Shown here: piece by piece, positions 16,729-26,147 of the stretch | Layout: the number at the start of each line of letters is the position of its first letter | Position numbering within the stretch: the first letter of the stretch is position 1 | Translations under genes and position numbers: made by a program | NCBI RefSeq assembly: GCF_008728965.1 | Contig: NZ_VSMC01000012.1 | Coordinates: 27,298-91,297, forward strand | DNA length: 64,000 nucleotides | Direction: 5' to 3' | From: Heminiphilus faecis | GTDB lineage: Bacteria; Bacteroidota; Bacteroidia; Bacteroidales; Muribaculaceae | Notes under the pieces: generated by a model | Databases searched by the model: none | Seen by the model: only the letters and a program-made list of their open reading frames with translations | What the model was told of the DNA's origin: nothing

Positions 16729-19031
16729 TATCCGATGATTTTAAAACGTGCGAACTTCAATAATAATTTCTTTACGCCGAGGGTGTTGAAGCTAACCTCT
16801 ATGCGTGCATCGCCCGCGGCGGTGTCAATGTCGGTGATGACTCCTCGTCCGAAGCGGCTGTGCTCTATTGTCATGCCTGTGGCAAGTTGTTCGATAGTGT
16901 GGAGGTCTTCGTCGCCATACGCCGTGACCGACTTGTGGGCATACGTTGTCGGTTCCTGTTGGTCAACCAACGGATGGCTGAACGAACGCCGTCTCTCTTT
17001 TGCCGACGTTTCCCTGTAGTTGTCGATTGGGTTTATGAAGTTGTCGGGTCTTACGATATCGTTGCCGGTGGCAAGATGCAGGTAGGTGCGGTCGATATCC
17101 TTCAGGAAGCGTGACGGCGAGCATGTCTTGGTCTGTCCGTTGCGGAATCTTGACGATGCGTAGCTGATGACACAGTTCAGCTTGGCTCGTGTTATAGCTA
17201 CATATAGCAGTCGGCGCTCCTCCTCTATTGCGGCAAGCGAGTCGCATGACATGGCCGAAGGAAACAGTTCCTCCTCTACGCCGACAATAAACACGTTGTT
17301 AAACTCGAGACCCTTGGCCGCATGTACGGTCATCAACGTTATGGAGGCTTCGGTCGAGTCCTGAGTGTCCTGATCGGTGGCGAGCGATACTTCGCCGAGA
17401 AAGTCGGTCAGGGTCGTTCCGTCAGAACCCTCTTCCTGTTTTCCCGACACGAACTCCTGTATTCCCGCCAGCAGTTCCTGAAGGTTTTCCTGCTTGGATA
17501 TGCTTTCGGGTGTACGGTCGCTAAGCAGCGAGCTCAGCAATGCCGTGCGGGTTATTATATGTCTTGCCACCGTCTCTGCGTTTTCTCCGTTACGGTTCAT
17601 TTCGATGAATTCCTGTATCATGTCACGAAATGCCGTGAGTTTTTTTACTGTGCCTCCGTTCAGGCCGAGGTCGTACTCTCCGGTGTCGGCGAGTACTCTC
17701 CATGCGCTTACGTTGTTGTCTATGGCCGCGCGCAGTATCTTGTTGACGGTAGTCTCACCTATACCTCGTTTAGGATAGTTTATGACACGCTTGAATGCTT
17801 CGTCATCGTCGGGGTTGACCGATAGACGGAAGTATGCTATGGCGTCTTTTACCTCTTTGCGTTGGTAAAATGACAGACCGCCGTATATGCGGTACGGTAT
17901 GTTGCGCTTTCGGAGTGACTCTTCGAGTATACGCGACTGCGCGTTAGTGCGGTACAGAACTGCATACTCGTCATAGCCGTCATGCTGCCGCATCTTCAGC
18001 TGCGATATCCTGTTGGCTACAAGATAGGCTTCTTCATAGTCGCTGAAACTCTGTACCACCTCTATTCGCGAGCCTTCGTCGTTTTTTGAGAATACGTTTT
18101 TGGGTATCTGTTCCGTGTTTTTCGCAATAAGCGAGTTGGCCGCGTTTATGATGTTCTGTGTGGAGCGATAGTTCTGTTCGAGTTTGAATATGCGCAGGTT
18201 GTCGTATGACTTTTTCAGATTGAGTATGTTGCGTATATTGGCGCCGCGAAACGAGTATATGCTCTGGGCGTCATCGCCTACCACACACAGGTTGTGGGAG
18301 TCGCGGCATATCTGCGATATGATGAGATGTTGGGCGAAGTTGGTGTCTTGATACTCGTCGACAAGAACATAGCGGAAAAATTCCTGATAATGGCGGAGCA
18401 CATCGGGATTGTCGCGCAGCAGTATGTTTGTGTAGTACAGAAGGTCGTCGAAGTCCATGGCTCCGGCTACAAAACAACGGTCACGGTATATGCGGTATAT
18501 CTCATGCAGGCGTTCGCGCTTGGAGCGGCGGTCGGCTTCCATGATGTCGGCGCTTATGGCATAGCGTTGTGGCGATATCAGTGCGTTTTTGGCCGATGAT
18601 ATAGCCGACATGACCACCGATGGCTTGTATATCTTGTCATCAAGTTCCATGTCCTTGATGATGGTCTTTATGAGCGACTTGGAGTCGGACGTGTCATAGA
18701 TGGTGAAGTTGCTTTTGAAGCCCAGACGCTCGGCATTGCTGCGCAGAAGCCGTGCAAAGATGGAGTGAAACGTACCCATCCACAGCTTCGAGGCCGTAGC
18801 CGCTCCTGTCATCCCTTCGATGCGTTCACGCATCTCTCGCGCCGCCTTGTTGGTAAACGTCAGGGCGAGTATGCGCCACGGCTCGTATCCGAGCCGGAGC
18901 AGATGCACAATCTTGTATGTAAGCACACGCGTCTTTCCAGATCCGGCTCCTGCTATCACGAGCTGGGGGCCGTCGGTGTAAAGCACTGCGTCTTGTTGCT
19001 GCTTGTTGAGTTGTTGTATATAGTCTTCCAT
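16728..19031 (-). CDS. pcrA: UvrD/PcrA-type superfamily 1 DNA helicase
   Basis: 767 residues. Helicase motifs in order: Q-motif LNKQQQDAV, Walker A AGAGSGKT (27-34), TFTNKAAREM (Ia), VDEYQDTN (II), GDDAQSIYSFRGA (III), EQNYRSTQNI (IV), TVHAAKGLEF (V) and ITRAK (VI). The C-terminal ~120 residues end in a Tudor-like SFNTLGVKKLLLKFARFKII segment, as in PcrA, where it contacts RNA polymerase. It is a 3'-5' helicase in nucleotide excision repair and replication-transcription conflict resolution. First gene of a coupled set with nspC and the glycosyltransferase. A -7-like TATTTTTG is at 19041-19048 (minus strand). Confidence 0.96.
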   Translation of the reverse strand: MEDYIQQLNKQQQDAVLYTDGPQLVIAGAGSGKTRVLTYKIVHLLRLGYEPWRILALTFTNKAAREMRERIEGMTGAATASKLWMGTFHSIFARLLRSNAERLGFKSNFTIYDTSDSKSLIKTIIKDMELDDKIYKPSVVMSAISSAKNALISPQRYAISADIMEADRRSKRERLHEIYRIYRDRCFVAGAMDFDDLLYYTNILLRDNPDVLRHYQEFFRYVLVDEYQDTNFAQHLIISQICRDSHNLCVVGDDAQSIYSFRGANIRNILNLKKSYDNLRIFKLEQNYRSTQNIINAANSLIAKNTEQIPKNVFSKNDEGSRIEVVQSFSDYEEAYLVANRISQLKMRQHDGYDEYAVLYRTNAQSRILEESLRKRNIPYRIYGGLSFYQRKEVKDAIAYFRLSVNPDDDEAFKRVINYPKRGIGETTVNKILRAAIDNNVSAWRVLADTGEYDLGLNGGTVKKLTAFRDMIQEFIEMNRNGENAETVARHIITRTALLSSLLSDRTPESISKQENLQELLAGIQEFVSGKQEEGSDGTTLTDFLGEVSLATDQDTQDSTEASITLMTVHAAKGLEFNNVFIVGVEEELFPSAMSCDSLAAIEEERRLLYVAITRAKLNCVISYASSRFRNGQTKTCSPSRFLKDIDRTYLHLATGNDIVRPDNFINPIDNYRETSAKERRRSFSHPLVDQQEPTTYAHKSVTAYGDEDLHTIEQLATGMTIEHSRFGRGVITDIDTAAGDARIEVSFNTLGVKKLLLKFARFKIIG

Positions 19032-19079
19032 ATATCAGTGCAAAAATAGTGATTTTTATTGACATCAGCCGAATGTTGA

Positions 19080-19111
19080 TTTGGCAATATCCTGCGGATA
19101 CATTAAATTTG
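19080..19111 (+). promoter_or_regulatory. promoter of the radical-SAM/partner operon
   Basis: TTTG (19080-19083), 20 nt, TAAATTTG (19104-19111); start codon at 19142. Confidence 0.6.
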
Positions 19112-19141
19112 TATCTCTGTTGACTCTCTTAATCACGGGCT

Positions 19142-20413
19142 ATGACTGAAGCTACACTCAATAAACTGAAAATACTGGCTGAAGCCGCCAAATACGACGT
19201 GTCGTGCTCGTCGAGCGGCACTGTGCGCCGCGGACGCAAGGACGACGGCGTAGGCAACACCGTGGGAGGTGTGGGCATATGCCACAGTTTTGCCGATGAC
19301 GGCCGTTGCATATCGCTGCTTAAGGTTATGCTTACAAATGTGTGCATGTATGACTGCGCATATTGCATAAACCGACGTAGCAATGATGTGCCGAGGGCCA
19401 CGCTTTCGGTATCGGAACTCGTGGAGCTTACGATGGAGTTTTATCGACGCAACTACATTGAAGGACTGTTTCTCAGCTCCGGTGTGGTGAGAAATCCCGA
19501 TTATACAATGGAGCGACTTGTGAAAGTCGCTCAGGATCTGCGTACCGTGCACCGTTTCAACGGATATATACATCTTAAAAGTATACCCGGAGCTTCGCGC
19601 GAGCTGGTAAACAGGGCCGGATTGTATGCCGACCGCATGAGCGTCAATATCGAGATACCTAATGAGTGCTCCCTTAAGTACCTCGCTCCGGAAAAAGATT
19701 TCAAGAGTGTTTACGAGCCCATGGGGTTTATACGTCAGGGTGTGCTTGAGAACAAGGAGGACCGCCGTAAATTTCGCAGTGCCCCGCGTTTTGTCCCGGC
19801 AGGTCAGAGCACGCAGATGATAGTTGGCGCGTCGCCTGAGCATGACCGCGACATACTGCGCCTGTCATCGGCTTTTTACTCGATGCCCACCATGCGGCGT
19901 GTGTATTACTCGGGTTACGTTCCGGTAAATACGTACGATGCACGCTTGCCGGTGCTTAAGCAGCCTCCTTTAATCAGGGAAAACCGTCTGTATCAGGCCG
20001 ACTGGCTGATGCGTTTTTATAACTTTACGGCCGATGAGATTGTGGACGATGCTCATCCCGACCTTGAGCTTGATATTGACCCGAAGCTGTCATGGGCTCT
20101 GCGCCATCCGGAGTTTTTTCCTGTCGACGTCAACCGGGCCGATTATGAGTCCATACTGCGCATACCCGGAGTCGGGGTTAAATCGGCTACGCTTATCGTA
20201 AATGCGCGACGTTTCCGCAGGCTTAATTCGGAGCATCTGCGTAAAATCGGTGTGGTCATGAAGCGGGCACGCTATTTCATAACATGCGGCGAGCTTGAAG
20301 CGCCGTGTGTGGCCGATGTGTCGCCCGACTATGTACGTCGCAGCCTTACCGCCGCTACCGGTAAGGAGCGTGATAACAATCCGTTGCAGCTAACCATTGA
20401 TTTCGGTTCATGA
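19142..20413 (+). CDS. putative DNA modification/repair radical SAM protein
   Basis: 423 residues. The radical-SAM cluster is C-x3-C-x2-C at Cys68, Cys72 and Cys75 (TNVCMYDCAYC), with downstream SAM-site features (GLFLSSGVV, YIHLKSIPGAS). A helix-hairpin-helix IPGVGVKSATLIVNARRF near residue 345 suggests nucleic-acid binding. It matches the family named 'putative DNA modification/repair radical SAM protein' (TIGR03916-type), which occurs with a partner fused to, or located beside, uracil-DNA-glycosylase-like proteins. The partner is the next gene, whose ATG overlaps this stop (ATGA). The chemical reaction of the family is not established. It is divergent from pcrA, which is in keeping with a DNA-metabolism theme. 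Confidence 0.9.
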   Translation: MTEATLNKLKILAEAAKYDVSCSSSGTVRRGRKDDGVGNTVGGVGICHSFADDGRCISLLKVMLTNVCMYDCAYCINRRSNDVPRATLSVSELVELTMEFYRRNYIEGLFLSSGVVRNPDYTMERLVKVAQDLRTVHRFNGYIHLKSIPGASRELVNRAGLYADRMSVNIEIPNECSLKYLAPEKDFKSVYEPMGFIRQGVLENKEDRRKFRSAPRFVPAGQSTQMIVGASPEHDRDILRLSSAFYSMPTMRRVYYSGYVPVNTYDARLPVLKQPPLIRENRLYQADWLMRFYNFTADEIVDDAHPDLELDIDPKLSWALRHPEFFPVDVNRADYESILRIPGVGVKSATLIVNARRFRRLNSEHLRKIGVVMKRARYFITCGELEAPCVADVSPDYVRRSLTAATGKERDNNPLQLTIDFGS

Positions 20414-21180
20414 TGTTGGTATACATGTTTGACGGTACTTTTGAAGGGCTTCTCACAGCTGTGTTTGATGCTTATTCACGTAAGTCTTTTCCGGAAGCTA
20501 TTGTCCGGGAGGGCGCGGTTCTGCCTATGTTTTGCGATGAATGTCATGAGGTTATCGCCGATACCGGTAAGAGTGACCGGGTGTGGCGCGGTCTCGGACG
20601 CAAATTGTCGGCAGCTGCGCTGTCGGCTACCGCTACGAGTTTTCTTTGCGAGTTGCCTGATTATGACATAACGCTTTTTCGTTATATATGCCGTGCCTTG
20701 AATTCGCCTGTGAGCATCGAGACCGATTTTTCAGACCCCGATGTGGTCGAGGTCACCAAGATGGTGAGGCGGGTGCGGTATGAGGCTATGAGAATAAGGC
20801 AGTTTTTACGGTTTCAGAAAGCTGCCGACGGCACATACTTTGCGCTTATGGAGCCGTTGTACAATGTCTTGTCATTGGCTGTCGGACACTTTGTTGACCG
20901 TTTTTCATCAATGACATTCGTTATTTACGACAAGCGGCGCGGATATGGATACTATTATGACGGGCGTGAGGTGCATTGCGTGACCATGCCCGAGACTTTG
21001 CCCCATATATCCTCCGGGCGTCTTGACGAATCCATGATGGACGCCGATGAAAAACTGTATCAGGACATGTGGCGCGCTTATTTCAAGGCTATTGCCATCA
21101 AGGAGCGTATGAATCCTCGAAAGCAACGTCAGGACATGCCTGTGAGGTTTTGGAAATATCTTACGGAGAAAAATGGTTAA
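20410..21180 (+). CDS. partner of the radical-SAM protein (TIGR03915/DUF4130-like)
   Basis: 256 residues, cytoplasmic. It matches the 'probable DNA metabolism protein' family (TIGR03915, DUF4130 domain), always paired with the radical-SAM protein. Features: the opening MLVYMFDGTFEGLLTAVFDAY; a middle helical block with KMVRRVRYEAMRIRQFLRFQ; and a C-terminal W..Y....I.ERMNPR.QRQDMPVRFW block, the most conserved end. The fused uracil-glycosylase domain found in some relatives is absent here. The start overlaps the previous stop by 4 bp, indicating co-translation. Confidence 0.88.
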   Translation: MMLVYMFDGTFEGLLTAVFDAYSRKSFPEAIVREGAVLPMFCDECHEVIADTGKSDRVWRGLGRKLSAAALSATATSFLCELPDYDITLFRYICRALNSPVSIETDFSDPDVVEVTKMVRRVRYEAMRIRQFLRFQKAADGTYFALMEPLYNVLSLAVGHFVDRFSSMTFVIYDKRRGYGYYYDGREVHCVTMPETLPHISSGRLDESMMDADEKLYQDMWRAYFKAIAIKERMNPRKQRQDMPVRFWKYLTEKNG

Positions 21181-21288
21181 ATAATGTTATTATTTATATC
21201 GGTTATAAATTAACGTCTGCGTTTTTTCGGTTGTCGCTTATAAAATTACGATATTTGCAGAGTGATAACCGAAATTTATTCTACATAT

Positions 21289-23712
21289 ATGATGAGACTT
21301 TCCGATTTGAAAACGGGGGAGACCGGTGTTATCGTAAAAATTCTTGGACACGGGGCGTTTCGCAAACGCGTCATCGAAATGGGCTTCGTCAAAGGTCAGC
21401 GTATAAAGGTGCTGCTCAACGCACCGCTGAAAGACCCGATCAAATACAGTATAATGGGCTATGAACTGTCATTGCGCCGGAGCGAGGCCGAGATGGTCGA
21501 GGTGCTTCCTCTTGAGGAGTCGCATCATATTGGCGGTGACGCTGTCGGAGTTGCCGGTTACCCCGGCAATCCGGTTCATGATGAAGTAATACGTAAGGAT
21601 ATAGAAGGCAAATGCAAAACGATAAACATAGCACTTATCGGCAATCCGAACTGCGGAAAGACATCTATGTTCAACGCGGCTTCCGGAGCACAGGAGCATG
21701 TAGGCAACTATAGCGGTGTTACGGTCGATGCAAAGAAGGGCCGTTTCGAGTATGGAGGCTATTGTTTTAATATAGTGGATCTGCCCGGTACCTACTCCTT
21801 GTCGTCATATTCGCCTGAAGAACTTTATGTAAGGCGCTATCTGCGCGACGAGACACCTGATGTGATTGTCAATGTCGTTGTGGCGTCCAACCTTGAGCGC
21901 AACCTCTACCTTACGACTGAACTTATCGACATGGACCGCTCTATGGTCATAGCTCTGAATATGTATGACGAGCTTGAACGCTCGGGTGCGTCGCTTGATT
22001 ACAGTCTGCTTGGCCAGATGATAGGTGTGCCTATGGTGCCTACCGTGTCGCGCAACGGTGAGGGACTTCACAAGCTCTTTGATACGATAATAAGCGTCTA
22101 CGAAGGACGTGACAATGCCGTAAGGCACATACACGTGAATCTCGGACCTGATGTGGAGCGGGGCATAACTGTTATAAAGGATGCCATAAAACGCGACGGA
22201 AACATAGGCGCGCATTTTTCGCCGCGGTATCTTGCCATAAAGTTGCTGGAGCATGACCGCGAGGTGGAGGACATGGTCAGGCGTTCGCCCGATCATGAAG
22301 CTATATTTGGATTGCGCGATGAAGCGGTGGCCGAAATAGAGAAAAACGGCCATGAGGATGTTACTTCTCTTATTGCCAATGAGAAATACGGATTTATAGC
22401 CGGCGCTCTTGCCGAGACATATACCGAGACCACCAAGGAGACGGCCCGGACTACCCATGTCATCGATGCTTTTGTGACTAACAGGCTTTTCGGATTTCCG
22501 ATATTTCTGATGATCATGTGGTTTATATTCTGGTGTACGTTCGAGGTCGGTTCCTATCCTATGGCATGGATTGAGGCTGCTGTAGACTTTATTGCACGTA
22601 CTGTACAGACTTTGATGCCCGAAGGTCCGCTCAAGGATCTTATAGCCGACGGCATAATAGGTGGAGTGGGAGGGGTCATTGTGTTTCTGCCTAATATACT
22701 CATATTGTATTTTTTCATATCCTTTATGGAGGACTCGGGATACATGGCCCGTGCCGCTTTCATAATGGACCGGCTCATGCACAAGATAGGGCTTCACGGC
22801 AAGTCGTTTATTCCTTTGGTCATGGGCTTCGGATGCAATGTCCCGGCCATAATGTCGGCCCGTGCTATCGAAAGCCGCAGCAGCCGCATTATTACGATTC
22901 TTATAAATCCGTTTATGTCGTGTTCGGCGCGTCTGCCGGTATATGTGCTTCTTGTGGGAACATTTTTCAACCGTCATGCAGGTCTTGTATTTCTCGGTCT
23001 TTATCTGCTCGGTATAGTGGTGGCCATGATGACTGCAAGGCTGTTAAGGCGTTTCTGGTTTAAAGCCGACGAGACACCCTTTGTTATGGAGTTGCCTCCA
23101 TATCGGTTGCCCACTTTCCGTACTTCATTGCGTCATATGTGGACCAAAGGTGAGCAGTATCTGAAAAAAATGGGCGGCATAATACTTGTGGCAAGTATAG
23201 TGGTATGGGCGCTTAACTATTTCCCTCTGCATGATGAGCGTTCGTCGACACCGGAGTTTCAGGCCATAGCCATAGCCGAAGTAGATGACTCCGAGATAGA
23301 CCTTAACCGTGATTCTTATCTTGAGATGCTGGGCAAGGCCGTAAATCCCGTGATGACTCCGCTCGGCTTTCACTGGCGTACTACAGTAGCCGCCATAGCG
23401 GGCGCTCCGGCCAAGGAGATAGTGGTATCGACCCTTGGCGTGCTTTATACCGGCGATGAGGAGATTGATGACAATTCATTGTCGGCGCGTCTTACCGCTC
23501 CCGATCCCATAACGGGTAAGCCCGACTTTACTCCGGCTTCGGCCCTTAGCCTTATGGTGTTTGTATTGCTGTACTTTCCATGCACTGCCACGGTCGTGGC
23601 CATTGTCAGAGAGACAGGGTCTTGGCGGTACGGAGCATTTTCGGTAATATACAATACGCTTGTGGCATGGCTTGTGGCATGGCTTACTTATAATGTTGCC
23701 GTGCTAATATAG
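21289..23712 (+). CDS. feoB: ferrous iron transporter, FeoA-FeoB fusion
   Basis: 807 residues from ATG 21289; the upstream GTG at 21262 adds only nine unlikely codons. Residues 1-75 are a FeoA-type SH3-like domain (MRLSDLKTGETGVIVKILG, then MGYELSLRRSEAEMVEV). The FeoB G-domain follows with G1 GNPNCGKTS (about 115-123), G3 DLPGTYS and NMYDE in the G4 position. The membrane part has the gate motifs GGVGGVIVFLPNILILYF and GFGCNVPAI and ends in hydrophobic helices. It imports Fe(II) across the inner membrane, important for anaerobes. The fusion is a common Bacteroidota arrangement. It converges with the MATE gene 3 bp away. Confidence 0.95.
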   Translation: MMRLSDLKTGETGVIVKILGHGAFRKRVIEMGFVKGQRIKVLLNAPLKDPIKYSIMGYELSLRRSEAEMVEVLPLEESHHIGGDAVGVAGYPGNPVHDEVIRKDIEGKCKTINIALIGNPNCGKTSMFNAASGAQEHVGNYSGVTVDAKKGRFEYGGYCFNIVDLPGTYSLSSYSPEELYVRRYLRDETPDVIVNVVVASNLERNLYLTTELIDMDRSMVIALNMYDELERSGASLDYSLLGQMIGVPMVPTVSRNGEGLHKLFDTIISVYEGRDNAVRHIHVNLGPDVERGITVIKDAIKRDGNIGAHFSPRYLAIKLLEHDREVEDMVRRSPDHEAIFGLRDEAVAEIEKNGHEDVTSLIANEKYGFIAGALAETYTETTKETARTTHVIDAFVTNRLFGFPIFLMIMWFIFWCTFEVGSYPMAWIEAAVDFIARTVQTLMPEGPLKDLIADGIIGGVGGVIVFLPNILILYFFISFMEDSGYMARAAFIMDRLMHKIGLHGKSFIPLVMGFGCNVPAIMSARAIESRSSRIITILINPFMSCSARLPVYVLLVGTFFNRHAGLVFLGLYLLGIVVAMMTARLLRRFWFKADETPFVMELPPYRLPTFRTSLRHMWTKGEQYLKKMGGIILVASIVVWALNYFPLHDERSSTPEFQAIAIAEVDDSEIDLNRDSYLEMLGKAVNPVMTPLGFHWRTTVAAIAGAPAKEIVVSTLGVLYTGDEEIDDNSLSARLTAPDPITGKPDFTPASALSLMVFVLLYFPCTATVVAIVRETGSWRYGAFSVIYNTLVAWLVAWLTYNVAVLI

Positions 23713-23715
23713 AGT

Positions 23716-25068
23716 CTATGTGTTGACAAATGTCTTGTTGGCCCACTTCATGCTCCACCAGCGGTGTATGAATATGGCGCCGCGTGTCAGCTCGTCGGCT
23801 GCAATCATGCACCACAGAGCATTGATGCCGAGTGCGAAGTATATGCCGAGCGCGTATCCTCCGAGTACTTGGAGTAGCCACATGCTTGCCAGTCCCACAT
23901 AAAACGGAAAGTTGACATCGCCTGCCGCACGCAGAGCATTTGTGGCGAATATATTTACCGGGCGGCCGAGTTCCACGAGTACGTCAATCCAAAGTATTGT
24001 GCATCCTATGGCTATTATCTCCTGATTGGATGTAAGCATTCCGAGTAGCCATTTGCCTGAAAATGCGAGTGCCAGCGAGAGGCTGACGGTAATGACAAGA
24101 GCGAGCCGCATTACGTACTTGCCGAGTATGAAGGCGCCGCGGTATTTGGCTTTGCCTACGAGATGCCCCACCGATATGGCGCCACCCTGCGATATGGCTA
24201 TGCAGAACAGATAGCCGAACATCACTATATTTACCACATATGTGCGTGCTGCAAGTACCTCGAGTCCGAGCATATTGATGAAAAATGTCATTATTATCTG
24301 GGCCGAACTGTAACTGAGCTGTTCGCCGGCCGAGGGTATGCCGATCTTAAGCAGGTTTTTAAGTTCTTTGACTGGAAACCTCTTGAATATGTGCCATGGG
24401 AAGCGCGGTATTGTGGTGCGGAACAATATTACGGCAAGCACAGTCATGGCTATGGCGCGGCTTGAGGCGGTGGATATGGCGGCCCCTTCGGCCCCGAGTG
24501 CAGGAGCTCCGAATTTACCGAATATGAGTACATAGTTGCCGAATATGTTAAGTATGTTGACAAGCCCGACGACTATCATAGGGTAGACGGCCTTGTTGCT
24601 CGCGCGCAGAGTCGCCGACAGTGTTAGTGACAGCGCTTGAAAGAATGCGAACAGACCTACGATTTGCATATAGCCTATGCCCTCTTTGAGTAGGTTGTCA
24701 TCAAGACCCATCAGCTTCAGTATGGGTACCGCTCCGAAGCATAGCAGGCCGCTTATGGCCAGTCCTATGACAAGATTCACGACGAGTGCCACTCCTACGG
24801 CGTCATAGATGCGGTTGTTCAGACGTGCTCCGAGGTATTGGCTCACAAGCACAGATGTGCCAAGATTTATGACTTCAAATACGAGGAAGCACAGCATGAC
24901 TATCTGATTCACAACACCTACGGCCGCAACTGATGTGTCGCTGTGCCGTGAGAGCATGATAGTGTCTACCGCTCCGAGAGTCATGATGAGCAGTGTCTCA
25001 ATGAATATCGGCACGGTAAGCGATGCCAATTGCTTTTTTAGGCTGTTGGTCGGCTTAAGTGAAGTCAT
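23716..25068 (-). CDS. MATE family exporter
   Basis: 450 residues from ATG 25068. A longer frame begins with TTG inside the fabI terminator hairpin and is unlikely. About 12 membrane helices form two related halves. MATE landmarks: the opening LASLTVPIFIETLLIMTLGAVD, SRHSDTSVAAVGVVNQI, TLRASNKAVYPM, the second-half IGIPSAGEQLSYS, and NALRAAGDVNF. It exports cationic drugs or metabolites with Na+ or H+. It reads away from fabI and stops 3 bp from feoB. Confidence 0.92.
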   Translation of the reverse strand: MTSLKPTNSLKKQLASLTVPIFIETLLIMTLGAVDTIMLSRHSDTSVAAVGVVNQIVMLCFLVFEVINLGTSVLVSQYLGARLNNRIYDAVGVALVVNLVIGLAISGLLCFGAVPILKLMGLDDNLLKEGIGYMQIVGLFAFFQALSLTLSATLRASNKAVYPMIVVGLVNILNIFGNYVLIFGKFGAPALGAEGAAISTASSRAIAMTVLAVILFRTTIPRFPWHIFKRFPVKELKNLLKIGIPSAGEQLSYSSAQIIMTFFINMLGLEVLAARTYVVNIVMFGYLFCIAISQGGAISVGHLVGKAKYRGAFILGKYVMRLALVITVSLSLALAFSGKWLLGMLTSNQEIIAIGCTILWIDVLVELGRPVNIFATNALRAAGDVNFPFYVGLASMWLLQVLGGYALGIYFALGINALWCMIAADELTRGAIFIHRWWSMKWANKTFVNT

Positions 25069-25081
25069 AGAGTATTTATAT

Positions 25082-25128
25082 AAAGACAAAAGAGACGGAT
25101 TCAGTCGTTTATCCGCTCTTTTGTCTTT
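25082..25128 (-). terminator. terminator of fabI
   Basis: Long inverted repeat AAAGACAAAAGAG-A-CGGAT / ATCCG-C-TCTTTTGTCTTT (one mismatch), 25 bp after the fabI stop on the minus strand; the repeat itself supplies the T-rich arm. Confidence 0.75.
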
Positions 25129-25152
25129 TAATGTCGTGGTGATGACAGCTGT

Positions 25153-26010
25153 TTATCCGTACTGTATAGTGCCGTCGGGATTGCGGTAGAGGTCGAAACT
25201 CTTCTCATATTGGTCCATGGCGCGAAGGCTCATACCCATGCTTGAGAAGCCGCCGTCGTGAAATAGGTTCTGCATTGTCACCTTGCGTGTAAGGTCGCTG
25301 AACATGACTATGCAGTAGTCGGCGCACTCGTCGGCGTTGGCGTTGCCTAACGGCGACATGCGGTTTGAGAAGTCCATCAACGACTCCATGCCCTTTACAC
25401 CGCTTCCTGCAGTGGTCTGTGTCGGTGACTGCGAGATGGTGTTTATACGCACATTTTTCTCACGGCCGTAGATGTAGCCGAAGCTGCGGGCTATTGACTC
25501 AAGAAGAGCCTTGGCATCGGCCATGTCGTTGTAGCCGAACATGGTGCGCTGCGAGGCTATGTAGCTGAGGGCTATTATGCTGCCGTAGTCGTTTATGGCG
25601 TCGAGTTTTTTTGCGGCCTGTATCATTTTGTGGAATGATATGGCGGATATGTCGAGAGTTTTGTTGAGCAGGTCGTAGTCAATGTCGTCATACAGACGTT
25701 TTTTTCTTACATTGGGCGACATGCCTATTGAGTGTAATACAAAATCGATTTTGCCGCCGAGTATCTCCATCGATTTTTCAAATACCATCTCAAGATCCTC
25801 GACATTTGTAGCGTCGGCCGGGAGTACTTCTGCGTTAAGCTTTTCTCCGAGCTTGCTTACATCGCCCATCCTCACTGCCACAGGGGTGTTTGACAGCGTG
25901 ATCACGGCTCCTTCTTCTACCGCTCTTTCTGCTACTTTCCAAGCGATACTCATGTCATTGAGCGCTCCGAATATCACGCCGCGCTTTCCTTTCAATAAGT
26001 TATGACTCAT
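25153..26010 (-). CDS. fabI: enoyl-[acyl-carrier-protein] reductase (NADH)
   Basis: 285 residues. FabI-type SDR fold: glycine-poor cofactor loop GALNDMSIAW (15-24), LHSIGMSP (92-99), and the catalytic pair Tyr150 / Tyr160-x6-Lys167 (ALSY...YNDMADAK), then SQSPTQTTAG, where FabI usually has GPIRTLAA. It reduces enoyl-ACP in each cycle of fatty-acid elongation and is the triclosan target class. The sequence is of the more divergent Bacteroidota FabI type. A -7 element TAACTTTG lies at 26044-26051 (minus strand) without a clear -33. Confidence 0.92.
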   Translation of the reverse strand: MSHNLLKGKRGVIFGALNDMSIAWKVAERAVEEGAVITLSNTPVAVRMGDVSKLGEKLNAEVLPADATNVEDLEMVFEKSMEILGGKIDFVLHSIGMSPNVRKKRLYDDIDYDLLNKTLDISAISFHKMIQAAKKLDAINDYGSIIALSYIASQRTMFGYNDMADAKALLESIARSFGYIYGREKNVRINTISQSPTQTTAGSGVKGMESLMDFSNRMSPLGNANADECADYCIVMFSDLTRKVTMQNLFHDGGFSSMGMSLRAMDQYEKSFDLYRNPDGTIQYG

Positions 26011-26147
26011 TATGATATGATGTTAGTAAAAAAATTGCGGCTGCAAAGTTACAAAAAATACTTTAAATTTGTTCAGTTGCGACAATATACCTTCTGATTA
26101 TTATAAACCGGTGAAAGTCGGGCAGATAAGTCGTCTATATCAGGCAT

